NCBI GenBank assembly: GCA_009760855.2 | Contig: WPIO01000008.1 | Location: forward strand, 5,835,501-5,899,500 | Reading direction: 5' to 3' | From: Cristatella mucedo | Taxonomy: Eukaryota; Bryozoa; Phylactolaemata; Cristatellidae | Length of the DNA: 64,000 bases | Shown: positions 53,479-64,000 of the stretch, one piece after another | How the letters are laid out: each line of letters opens with the position of its first letter | Numbering within the stretch: the first letter of the stretch is position 1 | Notes under the pieces: generated by a model | Database searches by the model: none | What the model was told of the DNA's origin: nothing | The model's input: only the letters and a program-made list of their open reading frames with translations | Translations under genes and position numbers: made by a program

Positions 53479-54144
53479 ACGCAGTTCGACTCACCACTGT
53501 AGCAGCCCGAGAAGGTGAAGGGCACTGGTGACCACCTCGAGCTTGGCTCGAGCCAGCTGACCGACCGCTGGGGGCCGCCCAAGCTGCTTCACTTTGCAGG
53601 CATCTGGCTACTGCTAGTGCATGTGGTCGTAGCACCAGTCGAGCACACCTTTCCCAAACGCTGCAGCTGAAGCTGCATCCAGCGTACCCGTGGATGGCTA
53701 GGTGCTTGAGTCCAACCCGAAGGCTGCGGCCACAAAAAGGAGCCGCAAAAAAGCAGCAGCCACAGCACGTGACACATTGAGTCAGCGATGACTGCCCTAG
53801 CAGCAGCCGGTGCAGCCGAGCCAACTCGAGAAAGCTAGCAGCGCAGGAGAGCGATGAGTGAGTTGGGTGCCGAAGCAGAGCAACCTTCGGATGGCGAGCA
53901 AACTCGAGCCCACGCTGCTGATCGGCGCCAAGTGGGGGGGCCAAACGCGTACGATCCACAACGAGCACATTCACCATAGGCACCCGTGCATGCCGAAAGC
54001 GTGTGTGCTTGCCCCCTTCCCCTGCCCATGTTGGGCTTGCTCGCGGGCACACACTGCTGCTGAGCGAACCGTCAGCTTAGGATAGTTACGGCCCCCAACA
54101 GGCGACCCCTTGAAGGCTCGCTGTAGTCCTCCACTAGAGACCCG

Positions 54145-54292
54145 GTAATACTAGCTGATTTTAACAGCCTCTTCTTATATGGTGGCAGAAGAGCCTTGAA
54201 GGCTGCCCACTGCAGGATTCGAACCCACGACTAGGGGCCGAGTCGTGAACAGCAACCGCCTTACCTAGTGCGTGCCATCACGGCTCTCCACC
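54145..54292 (-). mobile_element. SINE family B
   Basis: AGCTGATTTTAACAGCCTC, AGAAGAGCCTTGAAGG, then GGATTCGAACCCACGAC (perfect B box on the minus strand) and CGCCTTACCTAGTGCG. Part of the body is deleted. Confidence 0.7.
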
Positions 54293-54431
54293 TTCTGTCC
54301 AGCGTGGGGCTGTCTGCTTGCTTGAAGGAGTCACTCAGGAGGCTGGTCGAGAACACCGGTCGTAAGGCATCCTAAAGATCTCTACATGCCGGCTGCCAAG
54401 TTCCTTTGTTCAAACAAGGCCGAGAAGAGCA

Positions 54432-54575
54432 TCTCGGCGGCTGGTCCAGCGGTTACGGTGCTCGCCCCGACCAGGCTCTTCCACGAACCATGTCATGGGT
54501 TCGAATCCCACGGTGAGCGATTTATTTTTGCCTGCTGTAAGTGTTGATAGTCGTTTAAGGCTCACCTCATTTAGT
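54432..54575 (+). mobile_element. tRNA-like SINE, plus orientation
   Basis: TGGTCCAGCGGTTACGGTGC (A box), CATGGGTTCGAATCCCACGG (B box), then TGTTGATAGTCGTTTAAGGC. It pairs with the minus copy about 150 bp to its left. Confidence 0.6.
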
Positions 54576-55355
54576 TGTGCCTCTAGCTAACATTAAACAC
54601 TTTAGAGGCCGTGCCTTCGGTTCCAATGCACTAAAAGCCAGGAGTTTGGAAACGACAGACATCACCAAATCCACTAATTTGGTGGCATTTAAATGAAATT
54701 AAAAGTTCAACTGTTTCTCGAAGCATTGGCTCAATCCCTGAGCATTGCCCTTCACTTATTAATGCATGGTACAATTATGAAAGTTATTATCACTGATCAA
54801 TTGATTTATTTAATTCTAGCCATTGGAAAACTTGCCTACTTATCGAACCTGCATTTTAGCTCGGCATCTTGTTGTCAATCAATGGTGCAAACCAATGCTG
54901 CATGCGAATTCACGGTCACAGCCAGAAGCAGACGACAAACAAGCCGGATGACAGGCACTGTGCTACACGATCTTCTCCTGACAGGGTGAAAGATGTGCCT
55001 GTACTGAAATCATTGGCCCATGCACACCACAGAGCTGTTTCTCCACAGCCATGCCCATGTGCACAGGCCTCCTCCTCAGCTTCCTCTTCGTTGCTGGACA
55101 ATCCTCGGGAGGTCTGCGGAGCCACTGGAACCTTGGGCACACACTATTGACCAGCCTCCTCCACAAGACGCAGGTTTCATCCGAGTTAGGCCGGCTTCAG
55201 CACGAGCCAGCCTGCCTAATAAGGTAGCTGCTTCCTAATTATGAGGCATCAGCAGGGGCAGGGCCGTTCACTCGGGCAACTAGTTCGGTAACTAAACAGC
55301 TGCTCGCGGTGCAAGCTCAAACACACAGTCTCTCACAGTACATTACAGTCTATAA

Positions 55356-55539
55356 CAGTAGTTCTCAACCTTCCTAATATCGAGCCCCTTGAATACAGTT
55401 CATGTTGTGGCGACACCCAACCATAAAATTATTGTGTGCAGAATGTGGAAATGTGTCTTCTGATGGTTTTAGACGATCCCTGTGAAAGGGTCGTTCGACC
55501 CCCAAAGGGGCCGTACGACCCACAGGTTGAGAACCGCTG
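55356..55539. mobile_element. SPIN-like hAT MITE, 184 bp, with 8-bp target duplication
   Basis: The terminal inverted repeats are CAGTAGTTCTCAACC and GGTTGAGAACCGCTG. Flanks are GTCTATAA and GTCTATAG, an 8-bp target duplication with one mismatch, the hAT size. Internal blocks CCAACCATAAAATTATT, CCCCTGTGAAAGGGTCGTTC and GACCCACAGG agree with what I remember of the SPIN (Space Invader) hAT family, which spread horizontally among tetrapods and some invertebrates. No transposase frame is present, so it is non-autonomous. Confidence 0.85.
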
Positions 55540-56805
55540 GTCTATAGCATCGCAGCCCGGAGAAGCAACAGAATGGATGTAGACTGGTGATCTTTAGCAG
55601 CCTGGCCGAAGTACGAAAGCAAATATGGACAAATCTAGAACACAAGGTACAAGGAGGCACTTGTTGAGGATTTTCCACTGTATGGCTGTATGCCGCATAT
55701 GCCAACCGGTCGAACGAGAAGCCCTGCAGAACCGCTAGCTGAGCATCACCATGCAGGCAGGCAGCCTTGCCCTGCAAACGTGTCACGGCCCAACCAGCCT
55801 GAAGGAAATGCCGGTCCAGCACCCGGTGCCCGGCCCCCTGATTCCACAGCACACATATTTAGCTGCTTAAGGCTTGGAAAATAAAGAAATGTCTGCCCTC
55901 TTGGCGGTCGGATGCCGAGCAGGGCAAGAGTCAAAGGCTCGTATGGCCAGCGGCTGCCTCAACCAACGGATGATAGCAGCAGCGCTGCTGCTGCTGCCAC
56001 CGACCTCAGTTCAGGTCTGGTTGGCCGGTCTCACCGGCCCACGGAGTAATTCAGGCACACCGAGGATTGAGTTTGCTTGCAGCCAGGCATGGCAGCAAGT
56101 AGCTAAGGGCCCCTTTTCCAGCCTAGACAATAGCCGAGTGCTACCTCCTGTTTGAACGTGCAGCAGCAGCAGCTCAGAATGGACTCAACCACAAAGCCTA
56201 AACTAGGTGCTCCACTGGCTCTGTTGTCGGGGGGGGGGGGGCGGCGGCAGGCTGGGGGCGTCCAGGCAGCAGGAGCAGCAAGCAAAGTAGGTGTGCTGCA
56301 GTGAAAGCTGAGGTAGCCAGCCGGTCGGTAAAAAACTCGGCTCTGAGATGTTTGCTTTCCGTGCCTCAGAGAGCAAGAGCCGAGGCCACCGTGCAGCCCC
56401 AGCAACGACAACGGCAGTGGCAACTGCTCGACAACGATTGGACGCCTTTCATCGTCAGGAGCAGCTGCTCGATGGTGGGCCGTCGAGCTGGTGGTTCCGG
56501 GACAGGCACTTGGGCAGCTCGATTTCGACACAGCCAAACCAGGCTGGGCTTGGTTAGACAGGGCTGATCTGTGCCTGCTGTCAGATGGAAAATGGCACCG
56601 GAATGGCTTTCAAAAACATTGTTGTTAGATCGCGTGCAGCACTAGTACAGCAGACCAACTGACCGATACAGGCAGATCTAACGCTGCCAAACACGGCTAA
56701 CGAATCTCGCAGAACCAGTCTCCAACACATGCACGAATGAAACTGATAGCCGAACACACTACAAAATTGCCTACAGCCAGCAAGAACATCTCGCCTAAAA
56801 AAAAA

Positions 56806-56980
56806 ATCCCAGCTGATTGAACAGCCTCTTTTAGTATAGCGACAGAAGAGCCTTTACGGCTATCACCACCGCTTGCAGTGGCGATAAAGGATCGCCCACC
56901 GCAGGAATCAAACCCACGACCTCGGGACCGAGGTCGTGAAAGCAACCGCCTTACCTAGTGTGCCATCACGGCTCGCCTAC
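56806..56980 (-). mobile_element. SINE family B, full-length
   Basis: Very close to the 11.2-kb copy: AGCTGATTGAACAGCCTC, TATAGCGACAGAAGAGCC, GAATCAAACCCACGACCTC (B box) and CCTTACCTAGTGTGCCATCA. Low divergence suggests recent activity. Confidence 0.75.
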
Positions 56981-57464
56981 TGCACCTCCTGCAGTCAACT
57001 GTCTACATTCTCAAACAATCGAAGGCTTACTTACACAAACAGTGTTTCAAAATATAGGGCGCACGATGATAAAAGCGGTTCCTCCAAGTAGCCAATTTAC
57101 AACAACCCCAAATCAACACTGGCAATAGTCATATTCCAACTTTCGGCAGCCATAGCTTCAAAGTCAGTCGGGGCAACCCGGATCCAGTGCTGGGATCTCT
57201 CTACCGATGATCATCGTACCTGTGTTACAGGACCTGCTACCAATTGCTACAGCTAATCAGCCTCAGCTAAGGCCAGTCGATGGCATAATAATGACCGGCC
57301 CACGTCAGCTGCTACACTCCCTGCAGCAGGCTCCTCGACAAACATGCAGCAGCCGATCCTATTCCGACAGGCTCGGAAGACCGCATCTGAAATCGGTCCT
57401 TGCCATACATGTAGCCTCCTCACCCCTTCTGGAGGTTGGACAGGAAAAAGGATAACAGCAACAT

Positions 57465-57605
57465 CGGTGCTCGCCCAGAGTGAGGTCAAGGTGACTGTAT
57501 TTGATGACCGAGGTTGTGGGCTCTGTGGCATTTGTGAAGCACATGAACAGAGATGTAAGTTCTCTTAGGGCACTATATAAATAATTATTATTTATTAATC
57601 TGAAC
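57465..57605 (+). mobile_element. SINE family C, plus orientation
   Basis: Head GGTGCTCGCC with GATGACCGAGGTTGTGGGCT, followed by GTAAGTTCTCTTAGGGCACT and ATATAAATAATTATTATTTA. Upstream of the IVNS1ABP-like coding region. Confidence 0.5.
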
Positions 57606-58074
57606 CACTGAAGATGACATAAACGAGCCCGATTGAAACTGGGTTTAGAACAACCGCCGTAGTCGATGAAGCACTGAAGCAAGCATCAACTTAAGACCCT
57701 AGAAAGGAACAGCTTAATAGGCGACCAGCAGAGCTTCTGGCACAGCAAGCTCCCCCCCCCCTTCCCTCCGGTCAGAGGAATGGCTGGTTGCCAGCCAACC
57801 TGCAAATTACCATACATTCATTTGTACTCTTATCTTGGCACGAGCCAGTGAATTATTATTATTATTATTAAGACATATCCCAAGCTCCCCCACCCCAGAA
57901 AAAGTAGGGGAGGGGCAGCTAAGCATGCTTGCTAGGTAATCAGCAATTCAAATCCCATCCATTATTTGGTCATGGAAGAGAATATCAACACATCAGTCAC
58001 GCAAAGAAACCTATGTAGTACTGCCGGTCCCGGCAACTGCCTTTTCAGCCCAAGGTACCTGACGTCCAGAAAAG

Positions 58075-58252
58075 AGACTCCTCCCATCTATTTCTGCCCC
58101 AGGGTCTTGGCTGGGGGGGGGTGTTCCAACTTCACAAAACAGACCGTGGATTGAAGTCATGCAGCAGGCAATCCTTTACTGACCACTGCAAGTGCTGGCA
58201 ATAGCTACCAAGCCTCTGGCGTTATACAAATGAGACTGTTCAACCAGCTGAC
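58075..58252 (+). mobile_element. SINE family B-like, diverged
   Basis: CAATCCTTTACTGACCACTG, AAGTGCTGGCAATAGCTACC and TATACAAATGAGACTGTTC follow the family B body order. The head is hard to define. Confidence 0.45.
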
Positions 58253-58696
58253 CTTCACTTTTTTTTTTACTTTACTTCAGGAATCTATTTTCTGATTTGG
58301 CTCGATGTTTACACTCAAATATCATAAGTCGGAATCTAACATCACTGACGTTTGGAAAGTATATACGCTTTTAAGTTTAAATTAAGTATTAAAATGACAA
58401 AGCACATGTTAGCAACAATAAAGCAATCTACCGGCCAAACCTTGCTCAGTGCAACGAAAGCTGCTTATAAAAATGACAAAGGTTGTTACTTGCATTATTT
58501 ATAGACCCATTTATTTCTGCCATGCTGAGGCTGGGTGGGAGGCAGTAGTAGCTGCAGCTCTCGAACGCTTCCGGCTCACATCTATCTGCTTATAGCTCAT
58601 TTCTCCAATTTGATATTCTAGATACACTCACTGGTGGTCACTTCATTCAGCTTTAAAATTCATGAAAACCTTCTATTTTCCTTTGTTGAGCACCAC

Positions 58697-58805
<109 letters not shown>

Positions 58806-59074
58806 CAACGCTGAAGGTGACCACTTAAGGTGAAGGCTTAAGCATGACCCTGTAAGGGAAATGTTATCTAGCCGAGGCGGTACGATCTCGGCACTGCAAA
58901 AAAGCAGCTGTTCACTGCTTCATTTCTGCTGGCACTCACCATCGGTCAGACGTTACTGTAAGACGGACGAGTCGGACGCGCCACCGATCGATGTGTCTGC
59001 ATGCCAGTGCATACGAACACAACCACTTGTATGTTCCGTGCATACGCTCACACGCATCCATACACCCACAAGCA

Positions 59075-59089
59075 CACACGCACACACAC

Positions 59090-59138
<49 letters not shown>
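59075..59138. repeat. (CA)n microsatellite
   Basis: CA units with short breaks, inverted relative to the (GT)n at 58.7 kb. Confidence 0.93.
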
Positions 59139-59140
<2 letters not shown>

Positions 59141-59424
59141 GCATGCACATATACGTGTGCAAACACATGCAAACAGAGCATATCAAGGGAGCATAAACAT
59201 GAAGAGAGAGGACAGCAAGAAGACATTGCAAGTCAGCAGTGACATAAAGACGTCAGGTCACGACCCGCAGAGACCAGTGCGAAAATGTGGTGGCACCAGA
59301 GATGATAGGACATCACCCTGAAATGTGAACCGCGTATTACGGGAGCCTGAAGAACCCTGACATTCAAATGAGAGAGAGAGAGAGAGCTGGCAGTAACTAG
59401 ATCAACACTGTTGCCATGGAATGA

Positions 59425-59845
59425 TAATGTGTATCTCCGCCTGTAACTCCACAAAGTCATACAGACCATGTAGGTGTTACGCAGGAGTTTTGTATAGCGC
59501 ACTCACAGCATAAGCAGCGTTCAGTATGCATTCGGTAGCCAACAGACTTCGTCTCACGCAACAAAGAGAAAGTGGGAAGCATAGCAGTCAGGAGAGCAGT
59601 TGAGGTAGTGAGTAGCATAGAAGTAGCAGCTCAGGACCGCTGAAAAGGATGTGCCATAGTCAGCAGTAGGAGAGTAGGTGTCGTTGCGTAAGAATTGTGG
59701 AACCGAGTTCCACAGTCTAGGACCTGCAGAGCTAAAGCTTCTGTCGCCAACTGTCTTTAAGCGGAGGAATGGGACAGCTAATTTATTGTCCACACAGGAC
59801 CAGAGGGCGCAAACTGGCTGAACTGGACATTGCAGCTCCTTCGGG
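59425..59845 (-). mobile_element. 3' end of CR1/L2-like LINE, second young copy
   Basis: Nearly the same sequence as the copy at 26,075-26,500, with the same GDRSFSSAGPRLWNS block. It is 5'-truncated near 59,825, where similarity stops abruptly, as expected for target-primed insertion. Confidence 0.85.
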
Positions 59846-60889
59846 CTGCCGGGCTCATGCAGTCTGGAGCATTCACACCAACCCACTATCACAAACTTCG
59901 AGCCCTGCAGCATCTGCAATCCTTGGCAACTTTTTCAGATAACCTCTACTTTTCCGGTCTTCAATTGAGCAATCGTTACCTTTTCACTACAGTGGCCTGC
60001 GAGATTGCTGGGGTTCAGGGGCAAGTGGAGCTAACTAGCCTGTGACATGACGTTGCACCAAGTGAAGTGTCTTCTGAGGGTCAATGCAGTTTCAAAGATC
60101 GGGCCCCGGAGCCACAGACACTGCTCTCTAATCTCATGCTGCCGGCAGCTCACTAGCTCCTTGGCAAACGTTACCAAGCACCCACATGCCGTATGGGCTG
60201 AATTCGAGGCTGTGGGTTCATGACCACAATTTTTCAGTTGGTCAACCAAGTGCTGGTAAGTGGGGATGGGCAGAATTCAGTGAGTGGGTTTCTGCTATTC
60301 TTCACTTGTCGACCAACGGGGGGGGGGGGGTGGTAGGTACTCGAGAAGTTATCTCTGCAGTCTCAACCAGCCTGGTGCCAGAGCGAAGACGCCTCCTAAG
60401 ACCACGACGAACCCACGGCCCCCCAAAACCCCATGGCCACCAACGACCGAGGCCAAGTCGGTGATGGCTAGCCGCTTAGCAGCCAGCAAGCCATCGGCAG
60501 GGGGAAGGGAAGGGAATAGGCCAGCATCCCACTGAAAGGAGCCAGTGGACTGCTGCACACACAGTGCCGATAGTGCTTACAAACGACCGTAGGTTACAGA
60601 AGACTTGGAGGCTTTGATGCTAGAGTCAATGCAGGCATTGGGTTGCGAGTTAGAAAAAACAATTGGCAGCCGGATCGATAGTAGGCCGGCAAGTAACAAT
60701 ATACTGCTGGATCGGACTGCGCACGTGACGGCTAGCAGCAACGCATGCACGAGCACGAGCTGCTGACACACAGCGCCCACCCAGCCTAGCTTCCCCTACA
60801 CCGCCACAGCGTCCGAACTGCAGCTAAAGCCAACCGGGTGCCGACAAGGCTGCCGGCAACTGGACCTCAATGAGGCGTCTGGCCACCGG

Positions 60890-61460
60890 AGCCTGCCGAT
60901 GCGTCGGGGACGTACTAAGCTGTTCGCCTGGCGAGCGTGCTTCGGCGAGCGACGGCTAGCGCTCTCAAAAGCGCGAATCCCGCCCGCCGGCAGCGCCCCC
61001 CCCCCTACACAAACACACACACACGCACGCACGCACACACGCACACACGGGCACGCCGCCGCCGCCGCGGCGAACGCTCGCTCATCGTGGCGCAAGAGCT
61101 GCTCTCCGGCCGCCGCCAAGCCGCATTGCGCGCGAGGACGGCGGCAGGCGCCATGCGGCAGTCGCCGCGCCCACTGCGCCTCGCACGCAAGCACGCGCCG
61201 GCGCCACACCGCCCGCTGCCGAACCTGGGGGAAGCGTATGCTGCAGCCGCCCGCGAGCGTCGGCGCCGGCCGCTCGATCGTCACTCAAACGTCGCGCCAG
61301 GGCTCAGCGCCGCCGCCGCGGTCTGCGCACGTGGTGGGCTCTTCCGCGGGGGGGGGGCGGCATAACCCCCGACCCCAGCGCAGACAGCCGGCCCATCCCC
61401 GCGACAGGCCTGGTCGGACCGTCTAGCTGCGGTTCCAGTACCTCGCGGTCGCAGATCCGG
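60890..61460. promoter_or_regulatory. CpG island, candidate promoter
   Basis: A GC-rich, CpG-dense block in otherwise ordinary sequence. It could be the start of the IVNS1ABP-like transcript (minus strand, with a noncoding first exon), of the unidentified plus gene at 62.2 kb, or of both. It also contains a short (CA)n tract near 61,010-61,047. Confidence 0.45.
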
Positions 61461-61839
61461 ATGCGAGCGCGTAGCGTCCTACGGTTTCCGGCTGCTGGCG
61501 TTCCTTTGCTAGCCGCGCGCCAGGCGACGATGTCAGCGTCTACACCTATCCATCGGCCGACTGCGGGAATACAACGAATCCATTGTCGGGGTGGCTGTAG
61601 CCCTCGACAGGCACCACCCAGAGAATTCCCGCCAGGCGGCTCGACCACGTGCTGCCAGCCTCTGCGCGCGCACGCGAGCCGCGCTCTGGCTTTGAAGGAA
61701 CTGCCTAGTCACTGCGGTTTCTGATACACCACGTGACAGACCTTTTCTTACCGGTTCTAGGATAATTTTAATTGAATAAAAAACTAAACTAAAGTTGTAT
61801 TAAAGTTTTGGAGTCATCGCCAGTCTCGGTGCTTGGCTT

Positions 61840-62170
61840 TTAAAAATGGCGTACAGTAATCTACATTTACATTTGACCTTGTCTTTAGTTCCTATGCTCC
61901 TAAAGCTTGGAATCCGTTACCGAGCGCACGTCGCGACGTCCCCTGTCATGACGACATTAAAAAGTAGCTTAAATCGCACCTGTTTATGGCAGCCTTTCGT
62001 GGGTCTATGTGATCCGTTCTTAGTGTACGTGTACCTTCTTACACTGACCCTGCTGCTTGCGAATGTTGCCACCAATCGTGCGGTAAAGCTTTCTGTACAG
62101 CATATGTAAAGTGCCTTAGAAATAGATAAAGTTTTCTGAGGGCGCTATACAAACTATTATTATAACTACG
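61840..62170 (+). mobile_element. 3' end of CR1/L2-like LINE
   Basis: Degenerate end of ORF2 (a CATTAAAAAGTAGCTTAAAT block) followed by the TAAAGTGCCTTAGAAATAGA tail, GGGCGCTATACAAA and a short ATT repeat. It lies just upstream of the exon at 62.2 kb. Confidence 0.65.
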
Positions 62171-62207
62171 TGTGAGTCAACTTCAGTCCGTCAGTCTTTT
62201 CCACTAG

Positions 62208-62374
62208 CCACGCCATCAAAGGAATTTGGCTTAATAGATGTGTTAAACGAAGATCCTCAAGGAGCACCTTGGCTGATACATACACCGAAGTCGGGCGAGC
62301 TGATCATAAAACTTCGGTGGGACAAACTTGACCAGCTTCCTTTGACCATCACCAACGTTAGTCGAGGCTCACGG
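62208..62374 (+). CDS. Probable internal exon of an unidentified gene
   Basis: The acceptor is CTTTTCCACTAG and the donor TCACGG|GTAAGT. The frame between encodes EFGLIDVLNEDPQGAPWLIH, KSGELIIKLRWDKLDQLPLT and ITNVSRGSR. The composition is that of a globular protein, unlike the surrounding repeats, and the frame is open across the exon. I do not recognise the family. The gene would continue to the right, beyond the window, and may start in the CpG island at 61 kb. Confidence 0.45.
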
Positions 62375-62867
62375 GTAAGTTCTTTCGACGATCTCGCTAC
62401 TTTTCGAGATCGCCTTATGGAAGTTGGATGGTGTCAAGAGAGCCCAATTGGCTCGCCAACCGTCGCCCTTCGGACTCCACGGCCACCTTTGGACGCGTTT
62501 CGTCGCTAGCTTGTGCAGTCGCTGTTGCTTAAGACGCTGGGTCGATTTAGCATTTCGGTACATACTAATGCCAATACTACCGCAATACATGCCCCCATAC
62601 CAAGGTGGGCGTCGAAGCCAAAGAAAAACGTCATTGATGCTCAGGTCATCCGCAAGGATGCGAGCCAAGATCAGCACCCCAGCCGGCCAGTAATACATTC
62701 TTGCAACTTGTCAACGAACTCGATCTCTTTCTAGGCATTTTACACGTACTGGAAATGAAGTTTTTCAACTCCCATTTAGTTGTTATAGGGTTTTTCAGAC
62801 GGAGATGACGGTCCTATATACCTGCATTTATGCGTACATGTACGTATACAAATGTATACAGCAAATA

Positions 62868-63140
62868 TAATAATAATAATACATTTGCATAGCACCTCAG
62901 AGAACTGAATCTCTTTCTAGGCACTTTACAGATGATATTAAAGAAAGCATGACCAAGTGATTAGTGGTAACATTCGCAATTGTCATCAAGCATGACCTTT
63001 TTAGATGTAGCATGCACAGGGTCAACACGTAGATATGGTTAGTAGCAGCAGCCACACTGTCAGCACGCTTAAGAACACAAAAGACGAATCACAGTGACCC
63101 ACTACAAGCTACAAGCTCTCATAAACAGGTGTGTTTAAAA
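62868..63140 (-). mobile_element. LINE 3' end near right edge
   Basis: Copy of the LINE 3' block with AATAATAATACATTTGCATAGC, CTGAATCTCTTTCTAGGCAC and GAAAGCATGACCAAG. A partial tail fragment also lies just left, at 62,703-62,752. Confidence 0.6.
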
Positions 63141-63188
63141 CTTACGTGTATACCTTATACTTTTAAATATGGGCATAGTGTATATACA

Positions 63189-63322
<134 letters not shown>

Positions 63323-63329
63323 GTTTATG

Positions 63330-64000
63330 TGTACATTAGGTTATATACGTAAATCTAGACACACTTATAGATTAGTAGGCGCCGGTTAACGAACCTTATG
63401 TCCGTTTGCCCCGAAGTCACGTGGCTAGTGCTCATTATTACGCGCTTCGCGTAGCACTGCCAATGCAATCCGGCTCTAGGTGAATTTTCAAAACATAATT
63501 CATCAAAAATTAGTTCGTCAAAAATTATTCTCAAAAAAGTAATTCATCAAAAGTTAATTAATCGAAAATTATTTTATCAATTATCTTTTATTTCAAAAAG
63601 TGAAGCACGATGTAACCGATATAAAGATATAACCCCTGTTTTGCTTTCAGCTATTCTTGGTCTCAATCAGGGAGATTGATTTTTTAATAACTAATAAGTC
63701 TTCCAGGTGGCTGAATTGCTCTGTTATTTTCCGACTAGCTACTGTAGCAGTGCGGTCTCAATGACTCTGTAGCCAGTCCGGACATCGGTAGCTTTAGCGG
63801 TATCGCTCAAGCTTCAACCAGAAATAACATCGTTATGTGAGCTATAGCTCTGACAAAGGACCCGAGTTTAGGAGCTGCTCTAATGTTTAGCACCACTATA
63901 GAGCCGCGACGGCGATAAGGCCGCTGCATCGGCACTCGCTCGCTTCATCATCATCAAGGAAAAATATAACTAAACAGTGGTTATATACTTGCCTGAGGCG
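63330..64000. other. No gene seen at right edge
   Basis: AT-rich sequence with a short tandem repeat. The gene of the 62.2-kb exon may run through it as intron. Confidence 0.5.
63485..63590. repeat. Imperfect tandem TCAAAAATTA-type units
   Basis: ATTCATCAAAAATTAGTTCG and variants repeat about six times with period near 16 bp. AT-rich, near the right edge. Confidence 0.6.

Overview
This is animal nuclear DNA with spliced genes. It has GT-AG introns, CpG-rich promoter-like islands, long microsatellites, tRNA-derived SINEs, LINE fragments and a DNA-transposon MITE. No gene is an uninterrupted reading frame; nearly every long open frame in the window is chance in GC-rich or repeat DNA. The two recognisable proteins and a CR1/L2-type LINE point to a bilaterian, most likely an invertebrate. 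I cannot place the phylum.

Layout. 1-3 kb: a decayed copy of a CR1/L2-like LINE (reverse transcriptase and two 3' ends). 3.7-8.6 kb: minisatellites and a large CpG island. 6.8-16.4 kb (+): a gene I do not recognise, with at least five phase-compatible coding exons and a poly(A) signal at 16.36 kb; its last exon is uncertain. 18.6-32.1 kb (+): a complete five-exon homolog of Flower/CACFD1, a small multi-pass vesicle and plasma-membrane protein (162 residues). Its 9.8-kb last intron is filled with LINE and SINE debris. 33.0-51.2 kb (-): a complete twelve-coding-exon BTB-BACK-Kelch gene that matches IVNS1ABP (NS1-binding protein) along its length, predicted at 869 residues. All its exon junctions keep phase and an in-frame stop precedes the ATG. 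Intron 3 holds about 1.4 kb of (CAGG)n/(CCTG)n repeat. 51.3-60.9 kb: repeat-rich sequence upstream of that coding region, with a SPIN-like hAT MITE flanked by an 8-bp target duplication. 60.9-61.7 kb: a second CpG island, a candidate promoter. 62.2 kb (+): a probable exon of an unidentified gene. The window ends in AT-rich repeat.

The Flower and IVNS1ABP genes converge. Their best poly(A) signals (32,605 on +, 32,429 on -) imply 3' ends that overlap by roughly 150-200 bp. Nothing else in the sequence suggests that the genes act together. The main content beyond the genes is a repeat ecology: an autonomous L2-like LINE, a SINE family that shares its 3' tail, a second SINE family with intact pol III boxes, and one apparently horizontally acquired MITE.
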